From positions 124,001 to 188,000 of the forward strand of contig NZ_CP062137.1 in NCBI RefSeq assembly GCF_014843355.1: a stretch of DNA of 64,000 nucleotides. Direction: 5' to 3'. Source of the DNA: Actinobacillus sp. GY-402 (GTDB taxonomy: Bacteria > Pseudomonadota > Gammaproteobacteria > Enterobacterales > Pasteurellaceae). Position 1 is the first letter of the stretch, and the number at the start of each line of letters is the position of its first letter. Positions 48,492-58,187 of this stretch are shown in pieces. Below the pieces are notes generated by a model, which worked only from the letters and a program-made list of their open reading frames with translations, was not told the origin of the DNA and made no database searches. The position numbers and the translations under genes are program-made.

Positions 48492-48518
48492 TTTTCGCAT
48501 AAAAAACCTTTCATTTTT

Positions 48519-48553
48519 TGACCGCACTTTGACGTAAAGTGCGGTCGTTTTTT
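48519..48553 (+). terminator. USS-pair terminator after miaB
   Basis: GACCGCACTTT and AAAGTGCGGTC pair around a short GACGT loop, followed by GTTTTTT. Confidence 0.8.
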
Positions 48554-48649
48554 ATGGCGATTTGTTATAAAACATAGCGAAGCATTATTTCTTATTCATA
48601 TTAGCGCCTCGTATAATGATTCAATCGAAATCCTGACAAATTTATCATA

Positions 48650-49309
48650 ATGAACTGGCAATATATTTGGAACGCCGTCCCGAGATTTATCGACGCAACC
48701 CTGCTGACGCTGAATTTATCCCTTTGGAGCATTATTCTGTCGATGATTATCGGCATGTTTTGCGCGGTGGCGCTTGTGTATAAAATCCGCGGATTGCAAG
48801 GGTTCGTGAAAGCTTATATTGAGCTTTCGCGTAACACGCCGCTGCTGATTCAGGTATTTTTTCTTTATTTCGGGTTATCGAAAATTGGTATCAAACTGGA
48901 CGGCTTCACCTGCGGAATAATCGGACTGGCTTTTTTGGGCGGCAGTTATATGGCAGAAGCCTTCCGAGCCGGGCTGGAAGCGGTTTCCAAAGGACAAATC
49001 GAAAGTGCGCTGAGTTTGGGATTGACCTCGCGGCAGGCGTTTCGTTACGTGATTTTCCCGCAGGCATTCGCTATTTCAACGCCCGCTATCGGCGCCAACT
49101 GCCTGTTTCTCATGAAAGAAACCTCGGTGATCAGCGCCATTGCGGTGGCGGAATTAATGTTTCTGGCGAAAGATATAATCGGTATGGATTATAAAACCAA
49201 CGAAGCCTTGTTTTTGCTGGTGGTGTTTTATTTGATTATTTTATTGCCGGTTTCCGTTTATATCCGTTATTTGGAGCGCCGTTTACGCCGTGCAAAATAT
49301 GGAGCGTAA
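48650..49309 (+). CDS. Polar amino-acid ABC transporter permease, first subunit
   Basis: 219-residue inner-membrane permease of the HisMQ/GlnP family. ELSRNTPLLIQVFFLYFG is the periplasmic-side signature, and the EAA loop SALSLGLTSRQAFRYVIFPQAF contacts the ATPase. It opens a four-gene operon (permease, permease, ATPase, binding protein) with overlaps or gaps under 10 bases. The ribosome site is unclear. By neighbour and binding protein type the system probably imports cysteine or cystine. Confidence 0.9.
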   Translation: MNWQYIWNAVPRFIDATLLTLNLSLWSIILSMIIGMFCAVALVYKIRGLQGFVKAYIELSRNTPLLIQVFFLYFGLSKIGIKLDGFTCGIIGLAFLGGSYMAEAFRAGLEAVSKGQIESALSLGLTSRQAFRYVIFPQAFAISTPAIGANCLFLMKETSVISAIAVAELMFLAKDIIGMDYKTNEALFLLVVFYLIILLPVSVYIRYLERRLRRAKYGA

Positions 49310-49310
49310 C

Positions 49311-49979
49311 ATGGGATTGGGCATTCTTTTTCAAGGTTCGAATTTCGAGCGTTTGCTCGGCGGACTCGGCGTGACGGCGGAAATCGCGTTTGTCTCGGTT
49401 TTCTTCGCCTGTATTCTCGGCGTGTTATTGGGCATAGTGATGACAAGCCGCAACAAAATTATCCGCTTTTTGTGTCGGTTTTATTTGGAAGTGGTACGCA
49501 TCATCCCGCTGCTGGTGCTGTTATTTTTAGTTTATTTCGGCTTCGCCAAGTGGTTTAACGCCCATTTGGACGGCGTTTTGGTCTGTATTGTCGTTTTTGT
49601 CTTCTGGGGCGCGGCGGAAATGGGCGATTTGGTACGCGGCGCCTTAACGTCCATTGAAAAACATCAGGTTGAAGCGGCTTACGCGCTGGGTTTAAGCAAA
49701 ATGCAGACTTTTATTTATATTTTGCTGCCGCAAAGTTTAAAACGCGTGACGCCGGGCGCGATCAATCTGTTCACCCGTATGGTGAAAACCAGTTCGCTGG
49801 CGATGTTAATCGGTGTATTGGAAGTCATTAAAGTAGGACAACAGATTATTGAAACCTCTCTGTTTACGGATCCGTCGGCGGCGCTGTGGATTTACGGAGT
49901 CATTTTCGTACTGTATTTTGTGATTTGTTATCCGTTATCGTTATTTTCAAAATATTTGGAAAGCCGTTGGGAAAATTAG
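49311..49979 (+). CDS. Polar amino-acid ABC transporter permease, second subunit
   Basis: 222-residue partner of the previous permease with the same HisM-type fold. The EAA loop is [26 protein letters not shown] 49311 is preferred: GGAG at the end of the upstream gene lies 6 bases before it. An alternative ATG at 49290 would overlap more. The two permeases form the heterodimeric pore. Confidence 0.9.
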   Translation: MGLGILFQGSNFERLLGGLGVTAEIAFVSVFFACILGVLLGIVMTSRNKIIRFLCRFYLEVVRIIPLLVLLFLVYFGFAKWFNAHLDGVLVCIVVFVFWGAAEMGDLVRGALTSIEKHQVEAAYALGLSKMQTFIYILLPQSLKRVTPGAINLFTRMVKTSSLAMLIGVLEVIKVGQQIIETSLFTDPSAALWIYGVIFVLYFVICYPLSLFSKYLESRWEN

Positions 49980-49984
49980 AAATT

Positions 49985-50749
49985 ATGGCATTGCTTGAAA
50001 TTAAAAATTTAGTCAAAAACTACGGCGAAGTGACCGCACTTAACGGCATTGATTTATCCGTGAGAAAAGGCGAAGTCGTGGTGATTCTGGGGCCGTCCGG
50101 CTGCGGCAAAAGTACATTATTGCGTTGCATTAACGGCTTAGAGGAAATCAAAAGCGGCGAATTGACGTTGCAAAACTACGGCAAACTGGGCAAAGACATT
50201 TCCTGGGTAGAGGCGCGTCAGCATATCGGCATGGTCTTTCAGAGCTACGAATTGTTTTCCCATATGTCGGTGATCGATAACATTTTGCTCGGTCCGATGA
50301 AAGTACAAAAACGCAAACGGGAAGAAGTGGAAAAGCAGGCCGATGAATTGCTGAAACGGGTCGGCCTGTACGATCGTAAAAACGCTTATCCGCGCGAATT
50401 GTCCGGCGGTCAGAAACAGCGTATCGCCATTGTGCGTTCTTTATGCATGAACCCTGAAATTATGTTGTTCGACGAAGTCACCGCCGCGCTGGATCCCGAA
50501 ATGGTGCGCGAAGTGCTGGATGTGATTTTGAATCTGGCGAAAGAAGGCATGACCATGTTGATCGTTACCCACGAAATGGGCTTCGCCCGCCAGGTGGCGG
50601 ATCGAATTGTGTTTATGGACAAGGGCGAAATCATCGAACAGGACATTCCCGAATATTTCTTTACTAACCCGAAAACGGATCGCGCAAAAGCCTTTCTGAA
50701 CATTTTAAATTACGAGTCAAGAGGAACAGACTATGAACAAAACATTTAA
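49985..50749 (+). CDS. Polar amino-acid ABC transporter ATP-binding protein
   Basis: 254-residue ATPase of the GlnQ/HisP type. Walker [10 protein letters not shown] (36-44), signature LSGGQKQR (about 139), Walker [15 protein letters not shown] with EVTAALD in place of the usual EPTSALD, switch His in VTHEMGF. It begins 5 bases after the second permease. A USS is read in frame as TAL near the N-terminus (VTALNGI). The stop overlaps the start of the binding protein by 17 bases, so translation is coupled. Confidence 0.94.
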   Translation: MALLEIKNLVKNYGEVTALNGIDLSVRKGEVVVILGPSGCGKSTLLRCINGLEEIKSGELTLQNYGKLGKDISWVEARQHIGMVFQSYELFSHMSVIDNILLGPMKVQKRKREEVEKQADELLKRVGLYDRKNAYPRELSGGQKQRIAIVRSLCMNPEIMLFDEVTAALDPEMVREVLDVILNLAKEGMTMLIVTHEMGFARQVADRIVFMDKGEIIEQDIPEYFFTNPKTDRAKAFLNILNYESRGTDYEQNI

Positions 50750-51599
50750 AAAATTGACCGCACTTTTTGCTTCGCTATTGCTGGCTGCGGGCATCTCGGC
50801 ATGCAACGATAAGAACGACGCGCAATCGGCAAACGCTGATGCGACAAAAGCCTCCGCGCTGGAACGGATTAAGCGGGCGGACAAAATCCGCATCGGCGTA
50901 TTCAGCGACAAACCGCCGTTCGGTTATGTGGACAAAGACGGCAAAAATCAGGGATTTGATGTGGAAATCGCCAAAGCCTTAACCAAAGATTTGCTGGGCG
51001 ATGAGAGCAAAGTGGAATTCGTGTTGGTGGAAGCGGCAAACCGCGCGGAATATCTGCTTTCTAACAAAGTGGACATCACGTTGGCTAATTTCACGGTTAC
51101 GCCTGCTCGCCAGGAAGTGGTGGATTTCGCCAAACCTTACATGAAAGTGGCGTTGGGCGTGGTATCAAAAGACGGCGCCGTGATTACCGATGTGAAACAA
51201 TTGGAAGGCAAAACTTTATTGGTGAACAAAGGCACTACCGCGGACGCTTATTTCAGCAAAAATTTCCCGCAAATCAAATTGTTGAAATTCGAACAAAACA
51301 CCGAAACATTCGAAGCTTTGCGTGACGGTCGCGGCGACGCCCTTGCTCATGACAACGCGTTATTGTTCGCCTGGGTGAAAGAAAATCCGGGTTTCACCGT
51401 CGGTATAAAAGAATTGGGCGACATTGACTTTATCGCCGGCGCCGTGCGTAAAGAAGACAAAGATTTGCTGGAATGGTTAAACGCCGAAACGGAAAAACTG
51501 GGTAAAGAAGGGGTATTACAGCAGGCGTACGATAAGGTATTAGCACCGATTTACGGCGACAGCATTAAAGCCTCGGATATTGTGGTTGAATATAAGTAG
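50733..51599 (+). CDS. Solute-binding lipoprotein of amino-acid (probably cysteine) ABC transporter
   Basis: 288-residue SBP_bac_3 family protein. A lipoprotein signal ends [10 protein letters not shown] with the modified Cys at about 24, unlike secreted GlnH/HisJ. The domain begins [18 protein letters not shown] and shows [22 protein letters not shown], as in cysteine-binding proteins such as Campylobacter Cj0982. The neighbour gshF uses cysteine, which supports the call. A USS in the signal peptide is read LTAL. Ends with a perfect USS palindrome. Confidence 0.88.
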   Translation: MNKTFKKLTALFASLLLAAGISACNDKNDAQSANADATKASALERIKRADKIRIGVFSDKPPFGYVDKDGKNQGFDVEIAKALTKDLLGDESKVEFVLVEAANRAEYLLSNKVDITLANFTVTPARQEVVDFAKPYMKVALGVVSKDGAVITDVKQLEGKTLLVNKGTTADAYFSKNFPQIKLLKFEQNTETFEALRDGRGDALAHDNALLFAWVKENPGFTVGIKELGDIDFIAGAVRKEDKDLLEWLNAETEKLGKEGVLQQAYDKVLAPIYGDSIKASDIVVEYK

Positions 51600-51613
51600 T
51601 TGATCTTAAAAGC

Positions 51614-51647
51614 AAAAAAGTGCGGTCAAATTTGACCGCACTTTTTT
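51614..51647 (+). terminator. Perfect 34-base USS palindrome terminator
   Basis: AAAAAAGTGCGGTCAAA joined directly to its exact complement TTTGACCGCACTTTTTT. It ends the ABC operon and can work in both directions. Confidence 0.85.
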
Positions 51648-51741
51648 AACTGTGGCGAAATTATCCGATCGGTGGTACAGTAGGGATATTTGTACAGTTC
51701 GCGTATTTCGCGTAAAGCCTGTTTGGCATGGAAGGATACTT

Positions 51742-54018
51742 ATGAATTTACGGCATATTATTAAACAAAATCATCTTGAATTATTATTCCGGCAGGGCCA
51801 TTTCGGGCTGGAAAAAGAAAGTCAGCGCGCCCATCGCGACGGCTCGGTGGTAACCTCTGAACATCCGAAGGCGTTTGGTAAGCGATCTTTTCATCCGTAC
51901 ATACAAACGGATTTTGCGGAAAGCCAGCTTGAACTGATTACGCCGCCGAATAAGAAACTGGAAGATACCTTTCGCTGGCTACAAACCATTCATGAAGTGG
52001 TATTACGCACATTACCGGAAGACGAATTCATTTTTCCCATGAGCATGCCAGCCGGATTGCCGCCGGAAAAGGACATTAAAGTCGCTCAACTGGAAAATCC
52101 CGAAGATGTGGCGTATCGCGAACATTTGGTGGAATCCTACGGCGCTTACAAGCAAATGGTGAGCGGCATTCATTATAATTTCCAGCTTGATCCGGCGCTG
52201 ATTGACGCATTATTTCATGCGCAAAATGAATATCAGAACGCAGTGGAATTTCAGAATAATTTATATCTGAAAATGGCAAAAAATTTCCTGCGTTATCAAT
52301 GGATTTTACTCTATTTGTTATCCGCTACGCCGACGGCGGAAGCGAATTATTTCAAAGCGGGTTCGCCGCTGAAACCGAATCAATATGTGCGCAGTTTGCG
52401 TTCCAGCCAATACGGCTACGTGAATGCGCCTGAAATTGTGGTGTCTTTCGACAGCATTCCTAAATATGTGGAAACCCTGGAACATTGGGTGAATTCGGGC
52501 AAGTTGGTTGCGGAAAAAGAATTTTATTCCAACGTGCGTTTGCGCGGAGCGAAAAAGGCCCGGGAATTCCTGCATACCGGGATTCAATATCTGGAATTCC
52601 GCTTATTCGATTTGAATCCGTTCGAACCGTACGGCATGAATTTGCGCGATGCGAAATTCGTTCATTATTTTATTCTGCTGATGATTTGGCTGGAGGAAAC
52701 CGCGGATCAGGCCGGCGTGGAATTAGGCAAGGCGCGTTTGATGGAAGTGGCGTTTGAAGATCCTCGCCGGGAAACGGCTTATCGCGCCGAGGGCGAACAG
52801 ATTCTAAACGCCTTAATCGACATGTTAAAAGACATCGGCACCGATGAAAGTGCGGTGGAAATTGCGCAAGAAAAACTCACGCAGTTTGCCCGTCCGGAAC
52901 AAACTTTGTGCGCTCGTTTAGTTGCCGCCATTGAACAAGCCGGCGGTTATCAAAAACTGGGCGCGGAACTGGCGCAACGTCATAAAGCGCAGGCGTTTGA
53001 ACGTTTTTATGCCTTAACCGCTTTCGACAATATGGAATTATCCACCCAAGCTTTAATGTTTGATGCGATTCAAAAAGGGCTGGAAATGGAAATTCTGGAT
53101 GAAAACGATCAGTTCCTGCGCCTGCAGTTTGGCGAGCATTTCGAATATGTGAAAAACGGTAATATGACAAGCCGTGACAGCTATATTTCACCGCTTATCA
53201 TGGAAAACAAAGTGGTGACTAAAAAAGTACTGGAAAAAGCCGGTTTCAACGTGCCGAAAAGTTTGGAATTTACCGGTATCGAACAAGCGGTTGCCAGTTA
53301 CGGTCTGTTTGAAGGGCGCCCCGTGGTGATTAAGCCGAAATCCACCAATTACGGTTTGGGCATCACTATTTTCCAACAGGGCGTGCATGATCGCGAGGAT
53401 TTCGCCAAAGCCGTTGAAATCGCTTTCCGTGAAGACAAAGAAATCATGGTGGAAGATTATTTAAGCGGCACCGAATACCGATTTTTCGTGTTGGGCGATC
53501 AAACCCTTGCCGTGTTGCTGCGCGTACCGGCCAACGTAGTGGGTGACGGCGTGCATACGGTGTCGGAATTGGTGGCGGCCAAAAACAATCATCCGTTACG
53601 CGGCGATGGCAGCCGAACACCGCTGAAAAAGATTGCGTTGGGCGATATTGAACGGTTGCAGCTGAAAGAACAGGGTCTTACGGTTGACAGCATTCCCGCC
53701 AAAGGACAAATCGTGCAGCTGCGGGCAAATTCCAATATCAGCACCGGCGGCGACAGTATCGACATGACGGATGAAATGCATCCGAGCTATAAAACGCTTG
53801 CGGTGGGCATTACCAAAGCCATGGGCGCGGCGGTGTGCGGCGTTGATTTGATCATTCCTGATCTGAAAAAGCCGGCCGAGCCGAATTTGCAGTCCTGGGG
53901 CGTAATTGAAGCCAATTTCAATCCGATGATGATGATGCATATTTTCCCGTATCAAGGCAAATCCAGACGGTTAACGCAGGATGTGATCAACATGCTGTTT
54001 CCGGAATTACCGTCTTAA
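51742..54018 (+). CDS. gshF: Bifunctional glutamate-cysteine ligase / glutathione synthetase GshF
   Basis: 758-residue fusion that makes glutathione in two steps. Residues 1 to about 480 are a gamma-proteobacterial-type GshA (start LRHIIKQNHLELLFRQGHFGLEKE, motif EYRFFVLG is in the second half). The C-terminal ATP-grasp domain carries VVIKPKSTNYGLGI and IEANFNPMMMMH. GshF was first described in Pasteurella and Streptococcus. ATG 51742 has GAAGGA just upstream. It follows the cysteine-type ABC transporter, so uptake and use are neighbours. Confidence 0.95.
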   Translation: MNLRHIIKQNHLELLFRQGHFGLEKESQRAHRDGSVVTSEHPKAFGKRSFHPYIQTDFAESQLELITPPNKKLEDTFRWLQTIHEVVLRTLPEDEFIFPMSMPAGLPPEKDIKVAQLENPEDVAYREHLVESYGAYKQMVSGIHYNFQLDPALIDALFHAQNEYQNAVEFQNNLYLKMAKNFLRYQWILLYLLSATPTAEANYFKAGSPLKPNQYVRSLRSSQYGYVNAPEIVVSFDSIPKYVETLEHWVNSGKLVAEKEFYSNVRLRGAKKAREFLHTGIQYLEFRLFDLNPFEPYGMNLRDAKFVHYFILLMIWLEETADQAGVELGKARLMEVAFEDPRRETAYRAEGEQILNALIDMLKDIGTDESAVEIAQEKLTQFARPEQTLCARLVAAIEQAGGYQKLGAELAQRHKAQAFERFYALTAFDNMELSTQALMFDAIQKGLEMEILDENDQFLRLQFGEHFEYVKNGNMTSRDSYISPLIMENKVVTKKVLEKAGFNVPKSLEFTGIEQAVASYGLFEGRPVVIKPKSTNYGLGITIFQQGVHDREDFAKAVEIAFREDKEIMVEDYLSGTEYRFFVLGDQTLAVLLRVPANVVGDGVHTVSELVAAKNNHPLRGDGSRTPLKKIALGDIERLQLKEQGLTVDSIPAKGQIVQLRANSNISTGGDSIDMTDEMHPSYKTLAVGITKAMGAAVCGVDLIIPDLKKPAEPNLQSWGVIEANFNPMMMMHIFPYQGKSRRLTQDVINMLFPELPS

Positions 54019-54044
54019 TGGCGCAAAAAACGCGCAATACAGGA

Positions 54045-54104
54045 AAAAGTGCGGGCGATTTTTGAGGAGTTTTTTAAAACACTGGAAAAATCGCCCGCAC
54101 TTTT
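54045..54104 (+). terminator. Long hairpin with variant USS arms after gshF
   Basis: AAAAGTGCGGGCGATTTTT (54046-54064) pairs perfectly with AAAAATCGCCCGCACTTTT (54086-54104), 19 bases. Both arms carry the GGGC variant of the USS, so the pair changed together. Confidence 0.8.
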
Positions 54105-54159
54105 CTACAATAACGCATGCACCAAGCGGGCGATCCCGATATCAATTAAGGACATAAAC

Positions 54160-55242
54160 TTGACAACGCCACAGCAAGAAGAATTTACGCTCTCTCCCGA
54201 AGATAATCACCGGCTTCAAGCGCTTTGCGGAGCGTTCGACGATAATCTCAAACTCATTGAAAAAGAATTTAATCTCCGCATTTCCCGCCGGAATTTCCAT
54301 TTCGGCATTCAATCCGCCGACCAACCGACAAAGCCTCATCACGCCAAACTGATTCAAAATGCAGCGAAATTGATTCAGCATTTGTATGCGGAAACGGCAC
54401 CGGTGCGCGGCAAAATTAAAGAGTTGGATCTTAATGATATTCATCTTGCGATTCAGGAAAGCCGCATGTTAAGTCAGACAACGGAAGACGAGTGCGCGGA
54501 AAGCAAGGTATACGGCACCACGATTAAAACCAAACGCGGGTTGATTAAACCGCGCGGTAAAAATCAAATTGAATATCTGCATAATATTTTAACCCACGAT
54601 ATCAGTTTCGGTATCGGGCCGGCGGGCACCGGCAAGACTTTTCTCGCCGTAGCGGCGGCGGTGGAAGCCTTGGAACGCCAGGAAATCCGCCGTATTTTGT
54701 TAACTCGTCCCGCCGTGGAAGCTGGCGAAAAACTGGGCTTTCTGCCGGGCGATCTGGGCTCCAAAATCGAACCTTATTTGCGCCCCTTATACGACGCCTT
54801 GTTCGAAATGCTCGGTTTTGAACGGGTGGAAAAGCTGATGGAACGTAATGTCATTGAAATTGCGCCGCTTGCTTATATGCGCGGTCGTACGTTGAACGAC
54901 AGTTTTATTATTCTCGACGAAAGCCAAAATACCACTGTCGAACAAATGAAAATGTTCCTGACCCGAATTGGGTTTAATTCCAAAGCGGTGATTACCGGCG
55001 ACGTAACCCAAGTGGACTTACCGCGCAGCCAGAAATCGGGCTTAAAACACGCCGTCGAAGTGTTATCTGAAGTGAAAGAATTAAGCTTTAATTACTTCGA
55101 CAGCCAGGACATCGTTCGTCATCCGGTCGTCGCCAAAGTGGTTCAGGCCTACGAAAAATGGGAAGCGGAAGACGAAGCGCGTAAGCAGAAACTTGCCGAA
55201 CAGCGAAAAATAGAAAAGAAAAAAGAAAATGACATATTTTAA
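54160..55242 (+). CDS. ybeZ: PhoH-like ATPase (YbeZ)
   Basis: 360-residue PhoH family NTPase, usually found with YbeY. Walker A GPAGTGKTFLAV (about 153-164), Walker B SFIILDESQNTT. TTG 54160 is chosen with AAGGA 7 bases upstream; upstream in-frame codons fall in the hairpin. The C-terminus is a Lys/Glu-rich tail (EARKQKLAEQRKIEKKK). YbeZ and YbeY act together in ribosome and rRNA maturation. Normally ybeY follows directly; here a small orphan gene lies between. Confidence 0.9.
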   Translation: MTTPQQEEFTLSPEDNHRLQALCGAFDDNLKLIEKEFNLRISRRNFHFGIQSADQPTKPHHAKLIQNAAKLIQHLYAETAPVRGKIKELDLNDIHLAIQESRMLSQTTEDECAESKVYGTTIKTKRGLIKPRGKNQIEYLHNILTHDISFGIGPAGTGKTFLAVAAAVEALERQEIRRILLTRPAVEAGEKLGFLPGDLGSKIEPYLRPLYDALFEMLGFERVEKLMERNVIEIAPLAYMRGRTLNDSFIILDESQNTTVEQMKMFLTRIGFNSKAVITGDVTQVDLPRSQKSGLKHAVEVLSEVKELSFNYFDSQDIVRHPVVAKVVQAYEKWEAEDEARKQKLAEQRKIEKKKENDIF

Positions 55243-55537
55243 TAAACCTAAAAAAGTAAATTGGGATTTAAAGTTGATAAAACCTAGCTATAAAGCAAAA
55301 ATATATTTTTCTAACAGTGAAAGATGGCAGTTTTCTAGCTCGGCAACTGTAAAGATTTTAGGTGTTGACCAGAAAAATTCCCTTGTTACATTTGATTTTT
55401 CTAAACGAGAAGATGAAGAATATATTTTAGATTCAAATATTGAACCTAATTCCGGGTATAGAATTTGTACTGAAAAGTTTAATATAGTTACTCTTCCTTT
55501 CAGTTATTTGGCTGATGTTGTGGAGGAATTGTATTAA
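55229..55537 (+). CDS. Hypothetical protein between phoH-like and ybeY
   Basis: 102-residue protein that I do not recognise. The frame begins 14 bases before the phoH-like stop and its TAA shares one base with the ybeY ATG (55537), so it is translationally coupled to both. The DNA is strikingly AT-rich against its neighbours, lacks USS and uses AAA/AAT/TTT codons, suggesting recent acquisition. It is rich in Lys, Phe and Tyr with a beta pattern ([22 protein letters not shown]), with no signal peptide or helix. Immunity-protein-like folds are one possibility, not shown. Confidence 0.7.
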   Translation: MTYFNKPKKVNWDLKLIKPSYKAKIYFSNSERWQFSSSATVKILGVDQKNSLVTFDFSKREDEEYILDSNIEPNSGYRICTEKFNIVTLPFSYLADVVEELY

Positions 55538-56004
55538 TGAAGAACGTTATAATTGATTTACAAATCGTAGCTGAAAATCAAGAAAATCTGCCGACTCTCG
55601 AACAGATTACCGTTTGGGCGACGCGCGCCGTTCGGGCGGAAGCGGTTGAGCCGGAAATTACCGTTCGTATTGTGGACGAAGCGGAAAGTCACCATTTAAA
55701 TTTGACTTATCGCGGCAAAGATCGCCCGACCAACGTGTTGTCTTTTCCCTTTGAATGTCCCGACGAAGTGGAATTGCCGCTGCTCGGCGATTTGGTCATT
55801 TGCCGTCAGGTTGTGGAACGGGAAGCGGAAGAGCAGGGCAAACCGTTATTGGCGCACTGGGCGCACATGGTGGTGCACGGCAGCCTGCATTTGCTCGGTT
55901 ACGATCACATTGAAGAAGACGAAGCCGTCGAGATGGAAAGCCTGGAAACGAAAATTATGACGGAGCTGGGCTTTGCCGATCCTTATTCTTACGACGAAGT
56001 ATGA
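55537..56004 (+). CDS. ybeY: Endoribonuclease YbeY
   Basis: 155-residue zinc-dependent RNase in 16S rRNA 3' processing and ribosome quality control. The motif [11 protein letters not shown] (about 112-122) gives the three zinc His; [11 protein letters not shown] is the other conserved strand. Its ATG overlaps the stop of the preceding AT-rich gene by one base and its stop overlaps tmcA by 4 bases, so this whole block is co-translated. Confidence 0.94.
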   Translation: MKNVIIDLQIVAENQENLPTLEQITVWATRAVRAEAVEPEITVRIVDEAESHHLNLTYRGKDRPTNVLSFPFECPDEVELPLLGDLVICRQVVEREAEEQGKPLLAHWAHMVVHGSLHLLGYDHIEEDEAVEMESLETKIMTELGFADPYSYDEV

Positions 56005-57857
56005 TGCAGCCGCGCCGTTTAACGTTAAAATTCGATCAAAATCCACCGCACTTTCCGCAAAATTTAAAGGAAAGTGCGGTCGTTTTATCGCCTGAAAATT
56101 TTAGTCAGGCCAAAAACCTGCTGGGGCGAGAATTTGATTGGATTTTGTATGACGGTCGAGCCGCGTTGAATTTAGACGCCCTGGCAATGGCGGTCGGCAC
56201 GTTAAAAGCCGGCGGCGAACTGGTTTTATGGCTGGACAAAAACCGGCAAACGGATTCGGACAGCCGGCGTTGGTCGGGAGTGGAACAAGGGATTGCGACG
56301 CCGAATTTTGATCGTCATTTTTATCATTTGCTTGAACCGTTTCGCAAAGACATATTGTATGCGTATCCTCCTGAATGCGACGCAGAGCGGAACGAATTGC
56401 CGCTCCGGGCGACGAATCGGCAATCGGCAATCATCAATCAAATTCTGCGGCAAAAATCCGATCTTTATATTATCAGCGCCAAACGCGGACGGGGAAAATC
56501 GGCATTGGCGGGTTTTCTGGTAAAAAAACTTCGTGAAGCGGGCAACCCGACCCTGCGCTTAACTGCGCCGAATAAAAGTGCGGTCAAAATTTTGCAAGAT
56601 TTTGCAGGCGAAGCGCCGAATTTTATCGCGCCTGACGATTTGATCCGGCAAATCAACGACGATCCCAGCCGATTCGCCGAAGATTGGCTGTTTATCGATG
56701 AAGCGGCGATGTTGCCGTTGTCGTCGTTATTTCAATTGATTTCCACCTTTAAGCATATTGTCATCACGACGACCGTTCACAGTTACGAAGGAACGGGCCG
56801 AGGATTTTTGCTGAAATTCCTGGCCAATCTTCACCGCACTTTTCAGCATTTTCAGTTAACCCGCCCCATGCGTTGGCGTGAAGATGACAGGCTGGAGCCT
56901 TTTATCGACGAATTGTTGCTGCTGGAATGCGAAGATAATCTTGTGCAGCCGGGTTTTTCGCCGCAAAGTGCGGTCAAAATTCGACAAGTTTTTCAGTCTG
57001 AAATCGTTGCCCGCATTCGGGATTTTTACGGTTTGCTGACTTTGGCGCATTACCGCACTTCGCCGTTGGATTTGCGTCGTTTGTTTGATGCGCCGAAACA
57101 GCGGTTTTGGCTGGCGGAAACGGATTCCGCCTTACTGGGCGGCATGTGGCTGGTGGAGGAGGGTTTGCAGGACGAACGGTTGATCCGGGATATTTGCGCG
57201 GGTTTGCGTCGTCCTAAAGGAAATTTGGCGGCGCAGAAATTGGCTCAGCAACAGAATGATTCCGCTTTTATTGCGCTGAATTCTTTGCGCATTTCGCGAA
57301 TTGCGGTACAACCCGCCTGGCAACGGCAAGGTTTAGGACGCCGATTGGTCGCGCACTTGCTGCAAAATTGTGCGGCAGATTTTGTTTCCGTCAGTTTTGG
57401 TTATACGCCGGAATTGGCGGTTTTTTGGCAAAAGTGCGGGTTTATTTTGGTGCATTTGGGGGAAAGTCGGGAAGCGAGCAGCGGTTGTTATTCGGCGATT
57501 GCGTTGAAAGGAATTTCGGTTGCCGGGCTGGCATTGGTTCGGCGTGCGGAACTGGATTTTAAACGGAATTTTTCGCTCGGTTTTCATCCTTTGCGCGCGG
57601 ATTTTGATTTTCCGCCGTGCTGGCAATATGGTCCGCAGGATGAAGTGCATCTGAAAAACTTCGCGGAAAATCACCGCACTTTAGCGGCAACGGTGCCGGC
57701 GATTCGTCGTAAGTTGGCTTTGTCGGAGGCCTCGGATTATCCGATTCTGGCTGATTTTTGCCGCCGGGAACAAGCGGATGTCGTACGCTGGAACGGCAAA
57801 AAGAACTGGCTTGTGCAATGTCGGCGGGAAGTGAAAAAAATGTTGAATTTTTGTTAG
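56001..57857 (+). CDS. tmcA: tRNA(Met) cytidine acetyltransferase TmcA
   Basis: Makes N4-acetylcytidine at the wobble position of elongator tRNA-Met. 618 residues. Walker [10 protein letters not shown] (160-168) and DEAAMLP of the RNA helicase-like module; GNAT acetyl-CoA site [13 protein letters not shown] (about 441-453). It overlaps ybeY by 4 bases. Seven exact USS cores plus one near match fall inside, read as KSAVK, HRTF or YRTS/HRTL, mostly in surface-loop-like stretches. This is far above the density of neighbouring genes. Confidence 0.92.
   Translation: MMQPRRLTLKFDQNPPHFPQNLKESAVVLSPENFSQAKNLLGREFDWILYDGRAALNLDALAMAVGTLKAGGELVLWLDKNRQTDSDSRRWSGVEQGIATPNFDRHFYHLLEPFRKDILYAYPPECDAERNELPLRATNRQSAIINQILRQKSDLYIISAKRGRGKSALAGFLVKKLREAGNPTLRLTAPNKSAVKILQDFAGEAPNFIAPDDLIRQINDDPSRFAEDWLFIDEAAMLPLSSLFQLISTFKHIVITTTVHSYEGTGRGFLLKFLANLHRTFQHFQLTRPMRWREDDRLEPFIDELLLLECEDNLVQPGFSPQSAVKIRQVFQSEIVARIRDFYGLLTLAHYRTSPLDLRRLFDAPKQRFWLAETDSALLGGMWLVEEGLQDERLIRDICAGLRRPKGNLAAQKLAQQQNDSAFIALNSLRISRIAVQPAWQRQGLGRRLVAHLLQNCAADFVSVSFGYTPELAVFWQKCGFILVHLGESREASSGCYSAIALKGISVAGLALVRRAELDFKRNFSLGFHPLRADFDFPPCWQYGPQDEVHLKNFAENHRTLAATVPAIRRKLALSEASDYPILADFCRREQADVVRWNGKKNWLVQCRREVKKMLNFC
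56045..57681. repeat. Cluster of uptake signal sequences inside tmcA
   Basis: Exact 9-mers at 56045-56053 (-), 56072-56080 (+), 56576-56584 (+), 56833-56841 (-), 56966-56974 (+), 57052-57060 (-) and 57673-57681 (-); AAGTGCGGG at 57432-57440 differs by one base. Confidence 0.85.
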
Positions 57858-57899
57858 TTCATTCATAATATAAACCCGTTATCACAGCGGGAGGCGGGA

Positions 57900-58070
57900 A
57901 TGAGCGAACAAAAAACATCACAAAACTGGTTTAAGTCTTTAGTGGAGAAATATGACCGATTTTGTCGCGAACTCGGGCTGGATTCGGGCGCTTGCCGTAG
58001 TTGTACGCCGATTGTCAAGACCGATGAACAGGGAAATATAATTAAAAACCCGCCGAAACAGACAAAATAA
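57900..58070 (+). CDS. Small protein with CxxC, DUF5363-like
   Basis: 56-residue protein beginning MSEQKTSQNWFKSLVEKYD and containing LGLDSGACRSCTPIVK, with a Cys-x-x-Cys pair at about 32-35. A strong GGGAGG lies 5 bases before the ATG, 42 bases after tmcA. It resembles short Pasteurellaceae proteins annotated DUF5363 as far as I remember. No signal peptide. Function unknown; the CxxC could bind a metal or be redox active. Confidence 0.72.
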   Translation: MSEQKTSQNWFKSLVEKYDRFCRELGLDSGACRSCTPIVKTDEQGNIIKNPPKQTK

Positions 58071-58152
58071 TTTGAATAAGATCACATTTTTGATTTTTCC
58101 GTTCAAGGATCGTCAAAATCTCATTTACTTCTTTTTAACCACTTCATACAAT
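58071..58152 (+). promoter_or_regulatory. cstA promoter with upstream CRP-like site
   Basis: TTTGA-ATAAGA-TCACA (58071-58086) matches the CRP site in 9 of 10 positions. Promoter TTTACT (58124-58129), 17 bases, TACAAT (58147-58152); CRP centre at about -80.5. cstA of E. coli is CRP-dependent. Confidence 0.6.
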
Positions 58153-58187
58153 ATGCCCGGTTTTTTTATTTATCTAAGGATATTTGT

